DNA of 9,081 nucleotides from Palsa-504 sp003136255 (GTDB taxonomy: Bacteria; Actinomycetota; Actinomycetes; Streptosporangiales; Streptosporangiaceae): the NCBI GenBank assembly GCA_003136255.1, contig PLDT01000042.1, forward strand, positions 1-9,081, given 5' to 3'. Made by a program: the position numbers and the translations under genes. The notes below the pieces were generated by a model. The model was not told where the DNA came from and made no database searches. It was given only the letters and a program-made list of their open reading frames with translations. Position 1 is the stretch's first letter. Each line of letters opens with the position of its first letter. Shown in pieces: positions 6,721 to 9,081 of the stretch.

Positions 6721-7974
6721 ATGGAAACGGCAATGACTTCAGAGCTGATCAGCGAGCCGGCCGGGCTGCGATTCGGGCCGTACATCCTGACCGGCGAGCT
6801 GGGCCGGGGAGGCATGGGCGTGGTCTACCGGGCGTTCGACACGGTCAAGGGGCGCACCGTGGCGCTCAAGGTGCTGATCCCCGAACTCGCCGTGGACCGC
6901 GCGTTCCAGGACCGGTTCCGCCGCGAGTCCAAACGCGCCGCGCGACTCAGCGAGCCGCACATCATTCCCATCCACGATTACGGCCAGATCGATGGTCAGC
7001 TGTTCATCGACATGCGGCTGGTGGACGGGATCGACCTGGCCACCCTGCTGGAGCGGGACGGGCCGATGCCGCCGGCGGCCGCCGCCTGGATCACGGCCCA
7101 GGTCGCCTCGGCGCTGGACGCCGCGCACGCCGACGGCCTCATCCACCGGGACGTCAAGCCGTCCAACATACTGATCACCGGCCACGGCCAGAGCATGCCG
7201 TTCGCCTACCTGATCGACTTCGGGATTGCCCGCGCCATCAAAAGCAGCAACCTGTCCACCAGCAGCCGCACCATCGGCACCATGGCCTACATGGCGCCGG
7301 AGCGCTTCGCCGGGTCACCCGGTGACCGCCACGCCGATGTGTACTCGCTGGCCTGTGTGCTGTATGAGTGCCTGACCGGGCGCGCCCCCTTCGGCGGGGA
7401 GATGGTGGAAATCATGTGGGCACAGCTCAACGCCGTGCCGCCCGCGCCCAGTACGCTGCGGCCCGGCCTGCCCGCCGCGGTCGACCAGGTCGTAGCGCGC
7501 GGGCTGGCCAAGGAGCCGGCTGACCGGTACGGCACCGCCGGCGAGCTGGCCGAGGCCATTCTGGCCGCCACCTCCGATCCCGGCCCGCCGAGCATCCCGG
7601 TTCCGGTGGCCGGCCCGCTCTGGGACAGCGACCCTGGCGGCCGGGCCCGGACCGCGCTGCGCGCCATCGTCTCGGATCCGGACCGGGGCGTCGCGGCCCT
7701 GTCCAGCGCACAGGCGATGTCGACGGCGCTCCGGGACCTGCTGCCCGACATGCCGCGGGAGACCAAAGTGCTCGTCGCCGCGGCCGAGGAGGGCGTGGCC
7801 GAGGCGCTCGGCTATTACGTGGCGAACGGCATGGATTCTGCCACCGTGCGCGACAAGGTGGCCAGGTCGTTCGCCCGGCACACCGGATTCCGGTCGGCCG
7901 CCTGCCAGTGGGCGGTCGATGAGATAGCCGCCGTGCTCGGCTTGGGCTCCGCAGGCGGCCGCCCGGGCCGGTAG
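6721..7974 (+). CDS. Soluble Ser/Thr protein kinase with C-terminal helical module (kinase 2)
   Basis: A 417-residue kinase with a complete PknB-like catalytic domain (about 20-283). Elements: GRGGMG (28-33), Lys50 in VALKVL, helix-C Glu69, HRDVKPSN (142-149), DFG (166-168), a Ser/Thr-rich activation loop (SSNLSTSSRTIGT, 175-187), APE (192-194), ADVYSL with Asp206, and Arg269. A short Pro-rich hinge (287-298) joins a roughly 105-residue helical domain containing LVAAAEEGV (351-359) and ending QWAVDEIAAVLGLG (396-409). I recall similar modules at the ends of actinobacterial chaperone-like and signalling proteins, but have no formal family name. There is no transmembrane or PASTA segment, so it is cytoplasmic. 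Start choice is between ATG 6721 (GGTGG at 6710-6714) and ATG 6733 (AGGATGG at 6717-6723); only four residues differ. It lies 39 bp after kinase 1, probably in the same operon. Confidence 0.96.
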   Translation: METAMTSELISEPAGLRFGPYILTGELGRGGMGVVYRAFDTVKGRTVALKVLIPELAVDRAFQDRFRRESKRAARLSEPHIIPIHDYGQIDGQLFIDMRLVDGIDLATLLERDGPMPPAAAAWITAQVASALDAAHADGLIHRDVKPSNILITGHGQSMPFAYLIDFGIARAIKSSNLSTSSRTIGTMAYMAPERFAGSPGDRHADVYSLACVLYECLTGRAPFGGEMVEIMWAQLNAVPPAPSTLRPGLPAAVDQVVARGLAKEPADRYGTAGELAEAILAATSDPGPPSIPVPVAGPLWDSDPGGRARTALRAIVSDPDRGVAALSSAQAMSTALRDLLPDMPRETKVLVAAAEEGVAEALGYYVANGMDSATVRDKVARSFARHTGFRSAACQWAVDEIAAVLGLGSAGGRPGR

Positions 7975-8014
7975 GCACTCGCGGGTCGTGTCCCACTATC
8001 TGGTCCTGCTCGGG

Positions 8015-8020
8015 TAGGAT
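8015..8020 (+). promoter_or_regulatory. Candidate -10 box of the gcvP promoter
   Basis: TAGGAT fits the actinobacterial TANNNT -10 pattern. It sits just before the predicted 5' leader of the glycine riboswitch, predicting a transcript start near 8026-8027. No convincing -35 hexamer is seen 16-19 bp upstream (the region reads TCCCAC), so the call is tentative. The rest of 7975-8014 shows no clear terminator after kinase 2. Confidence 0.35.
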
Positions 8021-8025
8021 CTGAA

Positions 8026-8138
8026 CTGCTGATGACACCGGCCGGGAGAGATCCCGAGTAAGTGCGGGCGCCGAAGGGGCAACATCCCCGGAACCTCTCA
8101 GGCACACGAACCGGGCGGGATAGGCATCTCTGAAGCAG
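8026..8138 (+). promoter_or_regulatory. Glycine riboswitch (gcvT motif), single aptamer with leader-linker pairing
   Basis: The aptamer core lies at about 8040-8116. GAGAG at 8046-8050 can pair with CTCTC at 8095-8099. The signature GCGCCGAAGGGGCAA (8069-8083) includes the hairpin GGGG-CAACAT-CCCC, and CTCTCAGGCACACGAACC follows. All match the well-known glycine riboswitch consensus. No second full aptamer core follows. Instead, 5' leader CTGC-TGATGA (8026-8035) and 3' linker TGAA-GCAG (8131-8138) can form four Watson-Crick pairs flanked by G/A-rich strands, the arrangement of the glycine-riboswitch kink-turn. This fits the singlet class, in which a short 'ghost' hairpin replaces the second aptamer. 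It should sense glycine and raise expression of the decarboxylase gene that follows, the usual logic for gcv genes. Confidence 0.93.
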
Positions 8139-8168
8139 GCGCTGCCTCGCAGGGCCGGTGACAGACGG

Positions 8169-8201
8169 GGAGCCAGCGACCGTGCCGTCCGGGGAGGCTC
8201 C
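8169..8201 (+). promoter_or_regulatory. Putative ribosome-binding-site sequestering hairpin of the riboswitch
   Basis: GGAGCC (8169-8174) is exactly complementary to GGCTCC (8196-8201), which includes the last bases of the GGGGAGG ribosome binding site (8191-8197) and ends one base before the ATG at 8203. A competing stem, GACGG (8164-8168) with CCGTC (8185-8189), crosses it, so only one can form. This is the expected behaviour of a translational expression platform. It is inferred from complementarity only; no energies were computed. Confidence 0.5.
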
Positions 8202-8202
8202 A

Positions 8203-9081
8203 ATGACAGATTTCGCCGCACGCCACATCGGGCCGGACGAGGTGGCCCAGCGACACATGCTGGCCAGCCTCGGCTATTCATCGCTCGACGAACTTATCCG
8301 TGCCGCCCTGCCCGAAGACGCCCAGCCGGTCGAGCTCACCCTGCCGCCCCCGCTGACCGAGACCGAGGCCCAGGCCGAGCTGCGCCGGATGGCCAGCCGG
8401 AACCAGGTGCTGACCTCGATGATCGGCCTGGGCTACTACGACACGGTGACGCCGGCGGTCATCCGCCGCAACGTGCTGGAGAACCCGGCCTGGTACACGG
8501 CGTACACCCCCTACCAGCCCGAGATCTCCCAGGGCCGGCTCGAGGCGCTGCTGAACTTCCAGACCATGATCTCCGACCTCACCGCGCTGCCCTGGGCCGG
8601 TGCCTCGCTGCTGGACGAGGCGACCGCCGCGGTGGAGGCCATGACGCTGGCCCGCCGGGCGGTGCGCAACGGACATGTATTCCTCGCCGACGCCGACTGC
8701 CTGCCGCAGACACTCGCCGTGCTGCGCACCCGGGCCGAGCCGCTCGGCATCCACCTGGTCGTCGAAGCGGTGACCGCCGAGGTCATCGCCCGGCAGGACG
8801 ACCTGTTCGGCGTCCTGTTGCAGTTCCCGGGGGCNNGTGCCCCTGTTCTTCGGCGGGCCGCACGCGGGCTACATGGCGGTCAGTGACCCGCTCAAACGTC
8901 AGCTGCCCGGCCGGCTGGTCGGAGTGTCGGTGGACGCCGACGGCCGGCCCGCCTACCGCCTCGCGCTACAGGCCCGCGAACAGCACATCCGCCGCGAGAA
9001 GGCGACCAGTAACATCTGCACGGCCCAGGTCCTGCTCGCCGTGACGGCCGCCATGTACGCCGCTTACCACGGACCCGACGG
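8203..9081 (+). CDS. gcvP: Glycine dehydrogenase (decarboxylating), P-protein, 5' part
   Basis: The PLP-dependent P-protein of the glycine cleavage system decarboxylates glycine and passes the aminomethyl group to the lipoyl H-protein. Family-typical stretches are FAARHIGPDE near the N-terminus, ASRNQVLTSMIGLGYYDT, ENPAWYTAYTPYQPEISQGR, LLNFQTMISDLTALP, SLLDEATAAVEAM and, after the gap, FFGGPHAGYMAV, LPGRLVGVSVD and REQHIRREKATSNICTAQ. ATG 8203 is preferred because GGGGAGG at 8191-8197 is well placed. GTG 8158 in the same frame would add 15 atypical residues overlapping regulatory RNA. 210 codons precede the nn at 8835-8836, and 81 codons follow in another frame. Compared with the E. coli protein as I recall it, about 50-55 residues are missing there. 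The gene runs off the window; the PLP-binding lysine lies beyond it. It is controlled by the glycine riboswitch just upstream. Confidence 0.97.
8835..8836. other. Assembly gap (nn) inside gcvP hiding roughly 50 codons
   Basis: Frame 1 coding ends in LLQFPG followed by 'gc', and coding resumes at 8837 in frame 2 as VPLFFGGPHAGY. In P-proteins these segments are normally separated by a stretch that includes the VSVAAD- and GSAQRFG-type motifs. The two Ns therefore stand for an unsized gap whose true length should leave remainder 1 on division by 3. Confidence 0.88.

Noticed and set aside
7975..8014. Terminator for the kinase operon
   Set aside because: No GC-rich hairpin followed by a U-run is visible in this stretch.
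8158..8202. GTG 8158 as the gcvP start
   Set aside because: It lacks a good ribosome binding site and would translate the riboswitch expression region; ATG 8203 has GGGGAGG directly upstream and gives the usual GcvP N-terminus.

Overview
The window is high-GC DNA with strongly G/C-biased third codon positions, GTG starts, four-base gene overlaps, one-component Ser/Thr protein kinases and an FHA protein. This points to an actinomycete (Actinomycetota), perhaps a Streptosporangiales- or Streptomyces-like lineage; the order cannot be fixed from this sequence alone. Two 'nn' positions (2810-2811 and 8835-8836) sit inside otherwise healthy genes and shift the apparent frame. Both behave like collapsed scaffold gaps in a draft or metagenomic assembly, not like real frameshifts.

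Layout, all on the + strand. Positions 1-99 hold the last codons of a probable upstream gene. A Rossmann-fold FAD/NAD(P)-type oxidoreductase-like protein (136-1746) is followed by a small four-helix membrane protein (1806-2240). An FHA protein with a novel-looking N-terminal domain, a proline-rich linker and a zinc ribbon (2237-3792, interrupted by the first gap) comes next. Then come a CPA2-type cation/proton antiporter with a cytoplasmic tandem USP-like tail (3821-5860), a minimal soluble Ser/Thr kinase (5857-6681) and a second soluble Ser/Thr kinase with a C-terminal helical module (6721-7974). Spacings of 4-base overlap, 28 bp, 4-base overlap and 39 bp suggest that 2237-7974, and probably everything from 136, is one operon.

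After the kinases comes a 228-bp non-coding stretch with a likely -10 box, a single-aptamer glycine riboswitch whose 5' leader can pair with its 3' linker as a kink-turn, and a hairpin overlapping the ribosome binding site. It leads into gcvP, glycine decarboxylase, which runs off the window end and contains the second gap. The family alignment I recall suggests that about 50 codons are hidden there.

Working idea (inference): the operon is a phospho-signalling unit. Two kinases phosphorylate targets that may include the antiporter tail or the flavoprotein, and the FHA protein reads the phosphothreonines, linking redox or stress state to cation/pH homeostasis. gcvP is a separate, glycine-controlled transcription unit.
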